A stretch of 64,000 nucleotides of DNA from Nemertoderma westbladi (taxonomy: Eukaryota > Xenacoelomorpha > Nemertodermatida > Nemertodermatidae): assembly GCA_032718475.1 (NCBI GenBank), contig JAUCBJ010000644.1, positions 1 through 64,000 of the forward strand. Reading direction: 5' to 3'. The notes under the pieces were generated by a model. The model ran no database searches. It was given only the letters and a program-made list of their open reading frames with translations, and was not told where the DNA came from. Positions 1 through 13,300 of the stretch are shown here, piece by piece. Position 1 is the stretch's first letter, and the number at the start of each line of letters is the position of its first letter. Made by a program: the position numbers and the translations under genes.

Positions 1-50
1 CGGCTCCGGCTCAAAAATGGCTTGAAAATAGTCATTCCGGCACATCCCTA

Positions 51-221
51 CTTATTTCCATATCTATGTTATAAAATTTGTCGAATTGAATTGTCTTGTC
101 TTGGTATAGGTAAGTGAAAATTCGAATCCATAGCTTATTATTATCGAATGATACTAACCGTAAAGACAACCAACAAATATATGTTGAGCTTTTGCCCTGC
201 TTTAGGGTTGATAATTTTTAA
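51..221 (-). pseudogene. Partial duplicate of exon 43 and its donor
   Basis: This segment is about 85 percent identical to 1155-1312, which holds the second half of exon 43, its GTTAGT donor and about 90 bases of intron. The copy lacks the first half of the exon and any acceptor, and a small change at the ATAT/ATAAAA position shifts the frame. It is a non-functional exon fragment about 1.1 kb downstream of its source. Confidence 0.7.
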
Positions 222-1154
222 TGGTTAGGTTTAACCATTAACCATACTGATAATCATTACCGCTAGTTTTATCGGTTTTGTTTTATAATTAAGGGGGGGG
301 GGGAGTACCCACCCTCCCCCTGGTCAGAATTTCTAATGTCTATTTTTTATTTACTCTATAGCAGAATTTAATGAGGATTTCAAATCTGAAAACCGCTTAG
401 CGAAACCTCTTAGTTTTCGAGTTATCGCTGTTTTTCTGTATGACGGTCTGTCAGTCAAATTGTAAGACAGACAGAAAACCGACAGACGGACAGACAGACT
501 AGATTCCACCGAAACCCGAAAACCCCCATAATGAAAGTTTTAGCCCGGTGATGTCCTTCTATCATGTCGGAAATGATTATCCAACAAAGACAGCCAGTTC
601 TGGCAGGAAGGTTTAAACTTTGAAGGTGATGATTATCTTTGAATTTTCAAATTACGACTCCTCCGCCATTTTTGAACCAATTTTCTTTATTGTTGGCTCG
701 AAAGGATTTCAGCTGTTCTTTAAAAGTTATCGGTTGGAATTTTTATATTTCTGTTTTTACAGCCAATTTTCAGATTAAAGCAAAAAATTTGTTAAAATTT
801 TACCAAATATTAATAAAATAAAAATTTATTTTCATAAAATGGCAAAACGCAAAATTTTAACCAATAACATTTGAGGAGCTCACCTCCGTAATTCGAAAAA
901 AATTGATTTCAGACAATTTCACATAAAATTGAATGACTAGTAGCATTTTAACCGCAAATTTTGTTTCATGCAATGGCCGCTAGAGGGCGACTTGAAATTT
1001 GAAAATTTTTCGAAAAAACAAATGTTTAGCCATATTTTAACAGCCCATACTGTATAAAATAAAAATATTTTAATTTCAATAGAAATTGTAGACATTTAAA
1101 AAAGTGTGCAGGGGGGGGGGGGGTGTACTTCCCCCTTAATCGTAAAAAAAGTAT
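222..1154. other. Intron after exon 43, between the duplicated segments
   Basis: No exon is recognised. G-homopolymer tracts stand at 292-302 and about 1110-1123, each followed by a C-rich stretch. The 933-base segment may be an insertion between two copies of a duplicated region, but no transposon ends are clear. Confidence 0.4.
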
Positions 1155-1248
1155 CTTATTTCCATATCTATATGATACAAAATTTGTCGAATTGAATTGT
1201 CTTCGAAGGATATAGATAATTGAAAATTCATTATCGAGTGATACTAAC

Positions 1249-1396
1249 CGTAAAGACAACCAACAAATTTTATGTTGAGTTTTTGTCCTGCTTTAGGGTT
1301 GAGAATTTTTAACTTTAGCCACTGTGCCGCCACACAAGCGGGCAATTCGTGGTAAATTCGAGTTGTTCCATCTGCCAAAACACTTCCATCATGTAA
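1249..1396 (-). CDS. Exon 43: discoidin-like module 3, part 3 (last exon in window)
   Basis: It encodes LHDGSVLADGTTRIYHELPA and ends QKLNIKFVGCLYG, again the hydrophobic-strand plus G-C ending of the module. TTTAG acceptor, GTTAGT donor, phase 1 out. A decayed copy of its second half lies at 51-221. Confidence 0.75.
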
Positions 1397-4300
1397 CTAA
1401 ACAATTATAATTATTATAACATATATTAATTAACATACAATGGTAAAAATATATTAAACATATTGTTTTAGAGAAACATAGCAGTTAATTAGATGTACCA
1501 GTAAAAGTATTCACTAAACTGATAAATATCCTACCATTATATGAATTCAGTTTATGAAGCAGAATCTACACATGTGGGTGCACTTCCTCTCGCTCAAATG
1601 CATAAACATAATGGAATTACTTATTCTTAAATATTCGTACTGCTGAGAGATCATAAACTTACACGACTTCCATAATTAATAATTTTAGATCTTATATTTT
1701 CACATTTTGTATATCTTTATTAGAGACTTACATACGATTGGCCGTAGAGTTCGTTCAGCGGTGTATCGATAAGGGGGGCGGGTTGCACTACATTAGGCTC
1801 CCCTTTACTGATGTCCCAATAGAAATCGTCTTCCCTCATAGTAAATAGAAAACGGAACAAAAGCTGATCGAATCCTGGTCCATCGTTAGGGTTCAAAATC
1901 TCAGTTACTACACCAACGATTGTGTAGAGCTAAGGTATGAAAATAAATAATAATTATAATATATATTATTAAGTAATTTAAACAGGACTGGGGATGATCC
2001 AACTCTATAGCAAATGGAGCGAAAAATTGAATTCGCCACCAGCGGGGATCTTCATTTTTTCATTTTTTCCGCTCCATTTGCTATAGAGTTGGATCATCCT
2101 GAGTCCTGTTTAAATTACTTAATAATTTATACAGTCTATTGAAAACTTATTGTTAAAAAGACTAAGACTAATTGTTAAAAACATATAAACAATAAATATA
2201 TATAATAGAAGTGTAAATAAAATATATACAAGCTTATTGCAACAGTCTGTAAACCTAAAGACAATTTACTCATAATTTCTTTTCTGGTGCTAATATCTCT
2301 TATCCTCAATTTCCCATAGGAAATTTCTAGGTGTTGAATTATTGATATGAATTAGGAGGAATATAGAAAGTAATAATCTGCATGGATCATTAATTAATCA
2401 CTCATATGCTATTTAGAATGATTTTCAGCTGGTGATGGCTTACCTCTGAGGATAATTCTTCATAACCCGTCTGGAATGTGATTGTACTTGTTGCATCCCC
2501 ATCCCCGACAGTCCAGCCATCGTCGTCCCCGAAGTCGGCCTGTCCAACATCACCAACTCCGAGGATCTGCTCAAGTGGAATGTCGACAGGGTCTGGACAG
2601 CCGCAGTCCGAAGGTCCAGTAGTTGTTGGAGGTCCAGGTGTGGTTGGTGGAGGAGTCGGTGTTGTTGTTGGAGGTGGTTCTGTGACTGGAAGTTAATATA
2701 ATGTCCACTGCTATAATCTGTACCGAAACCACTGCCATATAACAACTATATGGCACTTAATAATACGAGTGTATTGTTTAATATCCACCCCCCTTGTAAG
2801 CATGACATACTATGAGATCAATCATATTGTAGCACATGTAACAATTACACACCTACCTTCCTATGTACATTCTGAAATGTAAAACCGAACCTTTATATAT
2901 ATAAATACGGTACCAAGGGTTGCAAATCTTTTTAATCTATTGGAATATAGTTAGCGTAATCATTTTATACTAAAAATTGTTCTATATTATTTCACCACAA
3001 TAGATAAGACTATAAGTGTCATTGGTACTAACTAACATTTTCGACAACTGACATGTAATAATTTAAATATATTTTTTCTACACTATTTTTTAAATAGTTT
3101 CAAATTTACGTGAAAAATTATGAATAAGACTTACGATCTGTTCCACATCCCAGAACAGTGATATGGATCGTCGCTCCTTCTTCTATGTCAATCACCGTTA
3201 TTGTTATCTGTGATGCAACAATCCCATAAGAGAAATCCAGCAGATCGACTTCATGTATTGCACCAGATTCAGTTATAGACGCATCATAAATCTATAAGAT
3301 ATGAATGAATAGGTTAAAATTAATTATGAAAACGCTTTAGTTGAATTGAAGTTAGGACAATTGCGACCCAGCAAATTTTTCTAAAATCATGGGTCGCAAT
3401 TGTCCGGTTCGCAATTGTGTCCGGGTCGCAATTGTCCGGACTCCATTTGAATTTGGGATAAAACAAACAAGCAAAAAGTCGGCCGAAGCCGGAGGCGACC
3501 CAAAAGCTCCCCTTTCGATAACTTCTACACAAAGGTATGCAAGGTTGGGTCCCATCCCAAGTTTTGCTCCCATTACTTCAACTGGTCGTCATCAATAGAT
3601 TGCCCGGCGCAAAACAAACTGAGCTACTTAATTTGAATAAATTAACTAACATAGGAGGACGGTAGACAGATCACTCAGATATTCAGATAGGAGAAATAAT
3701 ATCTTACCTTTGGCGAAAATGGTGGATTCTCAATGTAGTCGGAAACAGAATGTAATACATTATCACTATCGAACTCTTTTCTGATTCTCATTTCATCCAG
3801 GAACTCCGCCCTGTACAGCAAAGTTCGTGCTGTTGTTGCACCTGTGTAACAACATGAAGGTAAATTTATGCCTAGCTAGTTTGACATTATTGAATTAGAT
3901 GAGTTAGTTGGAAGAAGATGCGCATTGTTTGGGTATTTGTAGGACGTGATATATTACTTTACACACTGAAAGTAGCGTCGGAGTCATTTGAACAGCTTGA
4001 AATAAAGAGTTATTGTCCTGAAGGTACTAGTATTGTAATTCTATAAAGTCCATTTCACACCATAACGAATGCACACCTAGTTTGAAATGGTATAAACATA
4101 AGCAGCTATATTATAACCTATGTAGCAATAGTGACCATTCTGAATAATTCCCCATAAAAGGAGTTGTTTAATAGCGATAACTCACCACCTAAAAGTGTGG
4201 AGAATCCAGTTACATTTCTAAGCCCATCCAATTGAAATATGAAATATTGTGAAGCCAAATCTCCAATAATAGTAGCCCCATTGCCACATAAATCCATCTC

Positions 4301-7300
4301 ATTAGTGATACCATCCTTTGTTTCAATTGAGATTGGTTCAATGTAATCCTTGCAAGGATCTGCAAAGTCAACATAAATAAGTTTTACTGTATTTATTTAA
4401 GTCTTACTAATTATTATTAATAGTAAAAAATATATATTAAAATATATGAAATCCAATATCAATACGATAGAAAGAGATACCTAGCTTTTGTAGCATCACA
4501 ATGATTAATAGATCGTATTTTGTTTACGATTAACCAACCAATCACATGTATCTAAATTACGTTATGCACATTTTACCAGGTTTTTTTTTACCATAAATAG
4601 AAGAAAACAATTAATACCGTTCGTAATTTGTATAGATATAATAGTATTCGTATAGTATATATTTGATATATCCCATAATTTTTTTAGTTGGCCTATATGG
4701 TTTTCAGAATGCTGAATCAAATTTAAGTGTTTAAACTGCATAGAGTTCGGAATGTGCCAGTTTCGTGGCACCAAAAATTGTTATCGATATGTGATTCGAA
4801 TAAAAATGGTTTAGTTCACTCTCAATCCTATTGTATAGAGATGGCTCCTTGCTACGTACCTTTGCCACATGTTACCAGATGTGGTTGCAAGTGTAGATTA
4901 GGGTCGGCTTTGGTAACCAATATGGCGGTGAATCGCGCCAACACACTGATAGGGAAAGCTCGATGTGTCGCCAAACCTGAGTTATCATATTCCTATAAGA
5001 ATACAATTAAACTATTCCTATAAGTATAAAAATAAACGAATAGAGTTTATGTTTAAAGGATACAAGTTATACGATCATGTTATAAACTATTTATCGATAA
5101 ACTATTATCAACTATATGATGATATATGAATTCCCATGAATATTATTTGTCTACCTCGTCACAACACGATTTAATTAAATTTTCTGAATCACTGCTAGTA
5201 GAGACAATAATCTTGTCATACTATCCCATACATGTGGAAATTACGCTCTCAGTATGTACATGACCATAAATTGATTTAATAGCATAGCATCCTTCTTCGA
5301 AAGGCCGTGTTCTATTTATTATTTACCTTACTTTTGTAACATTGTAAATTTACAAACTTTATGGTTAATATTTACCAGCTCACATTGTGGTTAATATTTA
5401 CCAGCTCACATTGTGGTTAATATTTACCAGCTCACATTGTGGTTAATATTTACCAGCTAACATTGTGGTTAATATTTACCAGCTCACATTGTGGTTAATA
5501 TTTACGAGCTCACTTTGTGGTTAATATTTACCAGCTAACTTTGTGGTTAATATTTACCAGCTCACATCGTGGTTAATATTTACCAGCACACATCGTGGTT
5601 AATATTTACCAGCTCACTTTGTGGTTAATATTTACCAGCTCACATTGTGGTTAATATTTACCAGCTCACTTTGTGGGTAATATTTATCAGCACACATCGT
5701 GGTTAATATTTACCAGCTCACATTGTGGTTAATATTTACCAGCTCACATTGTGGTTAATATTTACCAGCTAACATTGTGGATAATATTTACCAGCTCACA
5801 TTGTGGTTAATATTTACCAGCTAACATAGTGGATAATATTTACCAGCACACATCGGGGTTAATATTTACCAGCTCACTTTGTGGTTAATATTTACCATCT
5901 CACATTGTGGTTAATATTTACCAGCTCACATTGTGGTTAATATATACCAGCTCACATTGTGGTTAATATTTACGAGCTCACTTTGTGGTTAATATTTACC
6001 AGCTAACTTTGTGGTTAATATTTACCAGCTCACATCGTGGTTAATATTTACCAGCACACATCGTGGTTAATATTTACCAGCTCATTTTGTGGTTAATATT
6101 TACCAGCTCACATTGTGGTTAATATTTACCAGCTCACTTTGTGGGTAATATTTACCAGCACACATCGTGGTTAATATTTACCAGCTTACATTGTGGTTAA
6201 TATTTACCAGCTCACATTGTGGTTAATATTTACCAGCTCACATTGTGGTTAATATTTACGAGCTCACTTTGTGGTTAATATTTACCAGCTAACTTTGTGG
6301 TTAATATTTATCAGCTTACATTGTGGTTAATATTTATCAGCTCACTTTTTGGTTAATGTATACCAAACCAACACTTAAAATAGTTTTTAACAGAATAAAA
6401 CTAGTACTTACCAATTATTTATTTACCAACTTACCTTGTGCTCAGGGTTGGCCATTTCAAACGCGACCAGCCTTGTCGGGTGTTCGTTGTTCAATTCTTT
6501 CCATCCATCACCACAACCAACTGGTTTGTATAATATCCGATACTTGAAGGGTGAGGACGTACTAAGTATAGTATTTAGACCAGTCACCTAAATTGGTAAA
6601 TATTATAAAAAAGAAAACAATATAAGTTAGAAGTTCCCCACCCCATTAATGTAACAGGGGTACTATTGCAATAAAATACAACATAGGAGATGTTTCATTA
6701 GTCGCCCCAAGCTCGACACCTCCGCTTTGCTGGATACTTCTAACCGCGTGAGGACAAGCCAGTACATAATCATGATCATGATCATAATCATGTATTTTGG
6801 CGGCGTCATGGAGTAAATGAAATAAGCTGGACAGCCCATGACTTTCTTAAAGGACACTGGCGTTGGAGATGCGGTGGATCTAGCATAAGTCATGGGTGAT
6901 AGGGAGTTGTGGCGGCGCGATTTTGATGACAACCCGCACAGAAATCTTAATTTATATGATATATATAATGCAGCTGCAATGCAGCATACCGATTGTAGAA
7001 GTAGTAGTAGTATTGTACTAGGCAAACACCTAGAAACATTATACATTTATCAATGTGTTGTTATTCAAGACTCACCTCAACTGGTGAGCCCATGTCAATA
7101 ACCAACATTTCATTAACAACTGCTTTCCAAGGATCTCCAGGTTTAATGTCCAACATCATTAAATCGCCGTCTCTGTAAGCCTCAGCGGGGGTTGTTTCCT
7201 CGCAAATCTCTAAAAATCAGAAATAAACAAAATTATAAAAATTATTATTATCCACGAAAAGGGTAATTGTAGTCAATTAAATTAATAAATATTAACAAAT

Positions 7301-10300
7301 AATTTCCCGTATTTTAATAATATTTAGAATTCTGTCATTTTTTAAAGTTAATATTTACACGTGTACATTTAATATCTATATGTAGCATGTAGTCTATACA
7401 TTCAAGAGTTGTTTATTAATAAGCCAACAAATATAATTTAGGAAATTTATGTTGCGTATGTATCCCCAAAAAATTTAACTTCTTTATATAAACAATATTA
7501 TTGAAGTGTATTTTCATGTAATTTTCCTCGTGTCAAACTACACCAGATAATGTAATACTTATTATATTATTATACTAAATAATACGATGATTATAAAAAT
7601 AGTGTTTTACCTATAAAGTTATAATTCTTATTATTGGGTTTAGGATCAAATTTGATAAACTAACCGCAGTCTTTCTCATCGTCAGCCTGACAATCTGCGT
7701 CATCCTGATCACAGTTGTAGGCCCAGCAGTCATCTGTACCGTCACACCTAACGGCACATTCGTTATCAACTGCGCAGATATGGTCGTATGGAAGAGGACA
7801 AGGTGTTCTTGATGTCGTGGGAGGAGCGGTGGTTGGCTCAGGGGTTGTTTGTGTGGTTGTAGTTGATGCTAGTGGAAGATATATAAACATTATCTGGCAT
7901 GCAGATGGTATGAAAACAGAACCAAACTAGGATAAAAAGTACAAGGATAAAAGAATCACGGACAATGGGCACCTGGGCAAAAGGTTCCCGGGCAGGTTAG
8001 GAGCAATCTACTTACCACAATTTCTTAATAGACACAGGCCTTATGGCCAGGGACACATACCACAGATACCATTTGTCCGGTTACCTAATAAATGTTATCT
8101 ACTCGTATATCATACGTTGATTTTAAGTATCTCGAGCATTACGTTGTTATGTATCAACCAAACTGTTGAATTTCTGTTTTATGTCTGATGGAAATTTTAC
8201 TTTTAATATATATGCTGGCTCGAGCGGAAAAAGTTATTAATAAAAATAAACTAAATTTTTACTTCGGCCATTAGGCCAGGCATAAAGTCTGACGACCCAG
8301 AACTAAAACACCAAAGGTGGAAGGCAGAGCTGTCTAGTCCGGCCCTTTAAAGCATTCGTGCCGAATCGAAGACTCGATTAGTGTCGAATCGACGACTTCT
8401 GGAGAGATGAGAATCTAGGGTAATGGATTATTTAGACTTAATGTTGAAATACATATTAGAACTTTGTAATTTAATTAATTTATCATCAATCTGTGTATTA
8501 AATGCTTCTCCAATAGAAAATTACAATAAACTTACTTGTTTCGGTAGTTGTTGGTGGCATTGTAGTTGTTGGGCATTCTGGTGGTATAAATTCAGGGCAA
8601 TCGCAGTCAATAGTGCCGTCGCAGTACGATATTACATCAATACAGACGGACTTGCAAGGGGATGTCTCAGCGCAGGGGCAGTTGATCTCGCGTTCGGGAT
8701 CGCAAGTAACACAACAATCGACTTCGTCAGAAAAGTCACCACAATCGTCATGTCCATCACATTCCTGAATAATAAGTAAAATCAAAATGATAAGCGAATT
8801 TGGAACATTAAGCAACAGATGCGTGGTGCAATAATACGGTGAGTCTTGCTGGCCGATGCTATTATAAACTAAAATGACACTGGTCTTCCTTTACAATGCT
8901 AAGGAATTAAGGCAGTATTGTGTTGCAGGCAGAAGTGGCTGGTGATATATCCTACCTCTATATTATTACTGTAAATGATGATATCGAGTGAAGAATACAA
9001 ACCTGCCATGGGTGGATACAGTATCCTTTAAGGTTTTTACAGGATATCATTGTAGAATTACATATCAGTGGACAGATAGTAGGGTCTTCATCCTCTCCAA
9101 ATTCACAGTCTCTATTCCCATCGCAGAGCATATCAGGAGTCAGACATCGATAATTGGAACCCTCGCATAGGAACAATGGAAGTTCGCATTCAACATGAGG
9201 ACCTGTGTTGGTAATAAACAGTAGTATATGATAATGAGCATCAGTGTATAATTTATAATATATATACACCCTAATTAGTAATATTTAATACTTAATGTTA
9301 AGTCGTAAAGCAACACTACACCGTTTGTCCCATTTGGTCCCAGGTTCCAGCCATTTACAATATAGTAATGGGTTCTCCAAACCAGCGATATTTGGACCTT
9401 GCATTTGCTGGAGAGCAAATAAGGGTTGGACGGAGTGTTCAACCCTGGGAGTTAGTGGGGGCCCTGGGAGCAGAGGTGGCGCCCACCATGAATTATGTGT
9501 AACAGCCAAGTGCGAGGAGCCTTGTATGAATGTACACCAATAACTACACTTGATTTACATTATAGTATAAAGTTTTATAGGATACGTCACAAGGCGGGGT
9601 AGATAGGTGGAAGGTCGATGCGGTATCGTGGAGCTGGTCATTGGTAGATTAATGGTAGCAAGGAGCAAGTCTGTGATTGGCTAACTTGTTGGTGTCAACC
9701 TTCTTATCTTGTATTTTTTATTATTGTTGTTCTCTGATTATTTTTCTCCCACCCTACGGTCTGTCTTACCCCACGCCTAGTCTTAGCCCTATTAGATCTA
9801 TTGGATGTAGGTTCGAATCCCGCCAGGGTCCTCTTAGTCTTTCATTCCATGTGGTCGATAAAATGATGACCAGCTACACCACCAATACCCTCGGGTAGAC
9901 CAGCTACACCACCAATACCCTCGGGTAGACCAGCTACACCACCAATACCCTCGGGTAGACCAGCTACACCACCAATACCCTCGGGTAGGCCAGCTACACC
10001 ACCAATACCCTCGGGTAGCTACACCACCAATACCCTCGGGTAGACCAGCTACACCACCAATACCCTCGGGTAGACCAGCTACACCACCAATACCCTCGGG
10101 TAGACCAGCTACACCACCAATACCCACGGGTAGCTACACCACCAATACCCTCGGGTAGACCAGCTACACCACCAATACCCTCGGGTAGACCAGCTACACC
10201 ACCAATACCCTCGGGTAGCAGCTGTTGAAAGAGGAACGTTTATGTAGCAACCGACTTTGACCGATATAGAAATTATTATAATAATAAAATATAATTAATT

Positions 10301-13300
10301 AATTGCGTTTTTATTTATTTATTAAAATTATTTATATTATATAATTATCATTAAATAGTGATGAAATTTACACTATAAATAATTAAGTTATAATAATGTG
10401 AAAATAAAATGATTAACCCAAAATTCAAATAATGAGTTTAAACTATAAATCACTGATACGTTAATCTGAATAAATGAAAAAGTCAATATTACTTTATATT
10501 CAAGGTGATTCTTGTTTGTCTGAAGAATATTTAGGTTAAGTGAAATAAACAAAGGCATTTTATAATAATTTATTTTCAAACAAATATGTGTGTGTATATA
10601 TATATATATATATATGTGTGTGTATATACAAAAAATGTGAATGCAGTTTATATCTTATGATTAAATTACCAACTTTATTTTTACCCCGGCTGGGGGTGTA
10701 TCTTTAAATATATAAATTACCAACTTACATGGTATTTCGTCGCTAAAGTCCCAACAATCGTAAACTCCGTCACAAACATTCATCTCGGTGTAGCAGGTTA
10801 GATTGTTATCGCAGGCAAACTCCTTGCATTCAGGTATAGCTGAATGTATAAATTAAAATGTATTAATTTCAGGGCGAAAGTCATTAAATATTTTGTATTA
10901 AAAATCACTAATCAAGACCGATGAAACGTAGTGAAAATTCCACTATGAAATGCCTAACAAAGTTGCTAATTTATCGACCTCATGCTATTAACATTATAGA
11001 ATTATTATTGTATAATTATAAAAATAATAATAATAATATATAATAATTATAATAAATCATATATTCATATTATTATTATTAGTATAAAGTAACTTAACTA
11101 AAGTAAGTTTGGGGCACATTTAATATTTAATATCAATTTTATTTAATTCGATATTATAATATTAATTAATTAGTTAGTTTGAATATGAATATGAATACTA
11201 GGATTAAAGGGGAAACGTTAATGTGTGATGAATAATTATTATTTTATAATGGGTGTTTCGCATTTACCGTATTAAAATTACTGTGTCTTGTATTTAATTT
11301 CCAAAGATATAAATATAATTATTTATTACATATTTCGCTTTTTTCGCCGGGAAAAAAAGAAAATCAATACATTCCTATGGGTTACGTTTTGCCCCAGGGA
11401 AGAAAATACTCGTTTTTCTCCCGATTATGGCGTATATTCTGGCGAAAACGTTTCAGTGAATGTTTCAGTTCACAATAGAGAATAAATTATAAATAGAAAA
11501 TATAATTCAATATAGTATCACTTACTGCAATTACTCTCATCCTCCCCGTCTAGACAATCGACCCATCCGTCACAATAAACCTCGGGAGGGCAGGTAGGCG
11601 TCGGGCAGTCTGACTCCACGCATTCCATGGTTGCATTGGAGCAGACACAAACCTTACAATCGTAGTACAACACGGTTCCGGCTGGGTAGATGTGCCCCTC
11701 ATAGGGACAAGGGCAACCTTCTGGAGGGTCGTTGACACATTTGTTGGTAATAGCTGAAAAACAGGTTATTACAATGGAATTGTAAAATTAGTAACAGTTA
11801 AAATTATTTTTGTCTCTGTAATTCAGAATTATACTTACATATTCCTGAAGTCAAGTTACAATAAAATAATAATCCATGTTCCAGAATATTATAATCTATT
11901 TATTAAATGGATTACGCATAATAATACGCATTGAGAAGGCATTCCTCGATCAACACATTAATTAAATGGAATAAATGGCACATTCAATATTAAATATTTC
12001 GTCAAACACATCATTAACTTACGATCTATTGTCATTCCCTCAGGACAGTAACAACCCTCAACACATTGCATATTACAGGATGCATCCGGGGCATTGTGTT
12101 GGCATGATGTTGGGCAGGCAGGTCCACAAATCTGTTAACAAAACGTGTTACCTCTATTAATTAGCAATAAAAACTAACAGAACGAGATTTGTTAATAATA
12201 CGATAACTCAAATCATTGAGTGATTTACAGACCGTAGGTATGTCATTTAGTAGGTAATTCAACCATTATAGGCAATAAATCTGGTTTTTTTTTGTAGAAA
12301 TTATCTTAGTTAAAGCCTGCAAAATGAAGTTATCTTTAATTTTGGTAGAAAACAATTATATAATATTGAAAAAAAAAGGTAAACAATATTGAACTGTATC
12401 TACTTGGTTGTAGTATCACTATTAATCTAACCAAATATATCTGATCCTCTGGACACATAATTGGACAGAGTTCAGGACGTCTCCAGTTGATTTGGACACC
12501 TTGTCTGGAACATTCATCGGCGTAGGCAACCATAATCTCGCAAGGACATTCGCAATCGCCGCCTTTGTTACAACTAAACAGAAATAGCGAAATTTAAATT
12601 ATATTACTTTAAGTTACTCTGAATCACTTAGCCTACTGCTCACCAGCACTTAAAGGAAACTGTACAAATTGCAGAGGAATATTAATAAAATTTATTAACA
12701 TTTGGGGCGATAAAGTGCTTCTTTATATCGCATGTAGTAAGTGAACAGACATCCGAAGCCGGATGCGACGCGAAGACTCCTTTTTCGATAGGTGCTACCC
12801 TAACGTATGGGTGGACGCTACTCTTATCTGCTACCCTAACGTAGGGGTGGGCGCTACTCCTATCTGCTACCCGAACGTAGGGGTGGGCGCTACTCCTATC
12901 TGATAGCCGAAGGTAGGGGTGGGCGCTACTCTTATCTGCTACCCTAACGTAGGGGTGGGCGCTACTCCTATCTGCTACCCGAACGTAGGGGTGGGCGCTA
13001 CTCCTATCTGATAGCCGAAGGTAGGGGTGGGCGCTACTCTTATCTGCTACCCTAACGTAGGGGTGGGCGCTACTCCTATCTGCTACCCGAACGTAGGGGT
13101 GGGCGCTACTCCTATCTGATAGCCGAAGGTAGGGGTGGGCGCTACTCCTATCTGATAGCCGAAGGTAGGGGTGGGCGCTACTCCTATCTGCTACCCGAAC
13201 GTAGGGGTGGGCGCTACTCCTATCTGGTACCCAAAGGTAGGGGTGGGCGCTACTCCTATCTGCTACCCGAAGGTAGGGGTGGGCGCTACTCCTATCTGCT

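Noticed and set aside
4727-5023. A 98-codon plus-strand frame
   Set aside because: The opposite strand holds exon 37, which fits the phase of its neighbours and the module pattern.
9805-9830. tRNA-like B box GGTTCGAATCC
   Set aside because: It is a perfect B-box word, but no A box or cloverleaf lies at the right distance. A tRNA-derived SINE remains possible but cannot be supported.
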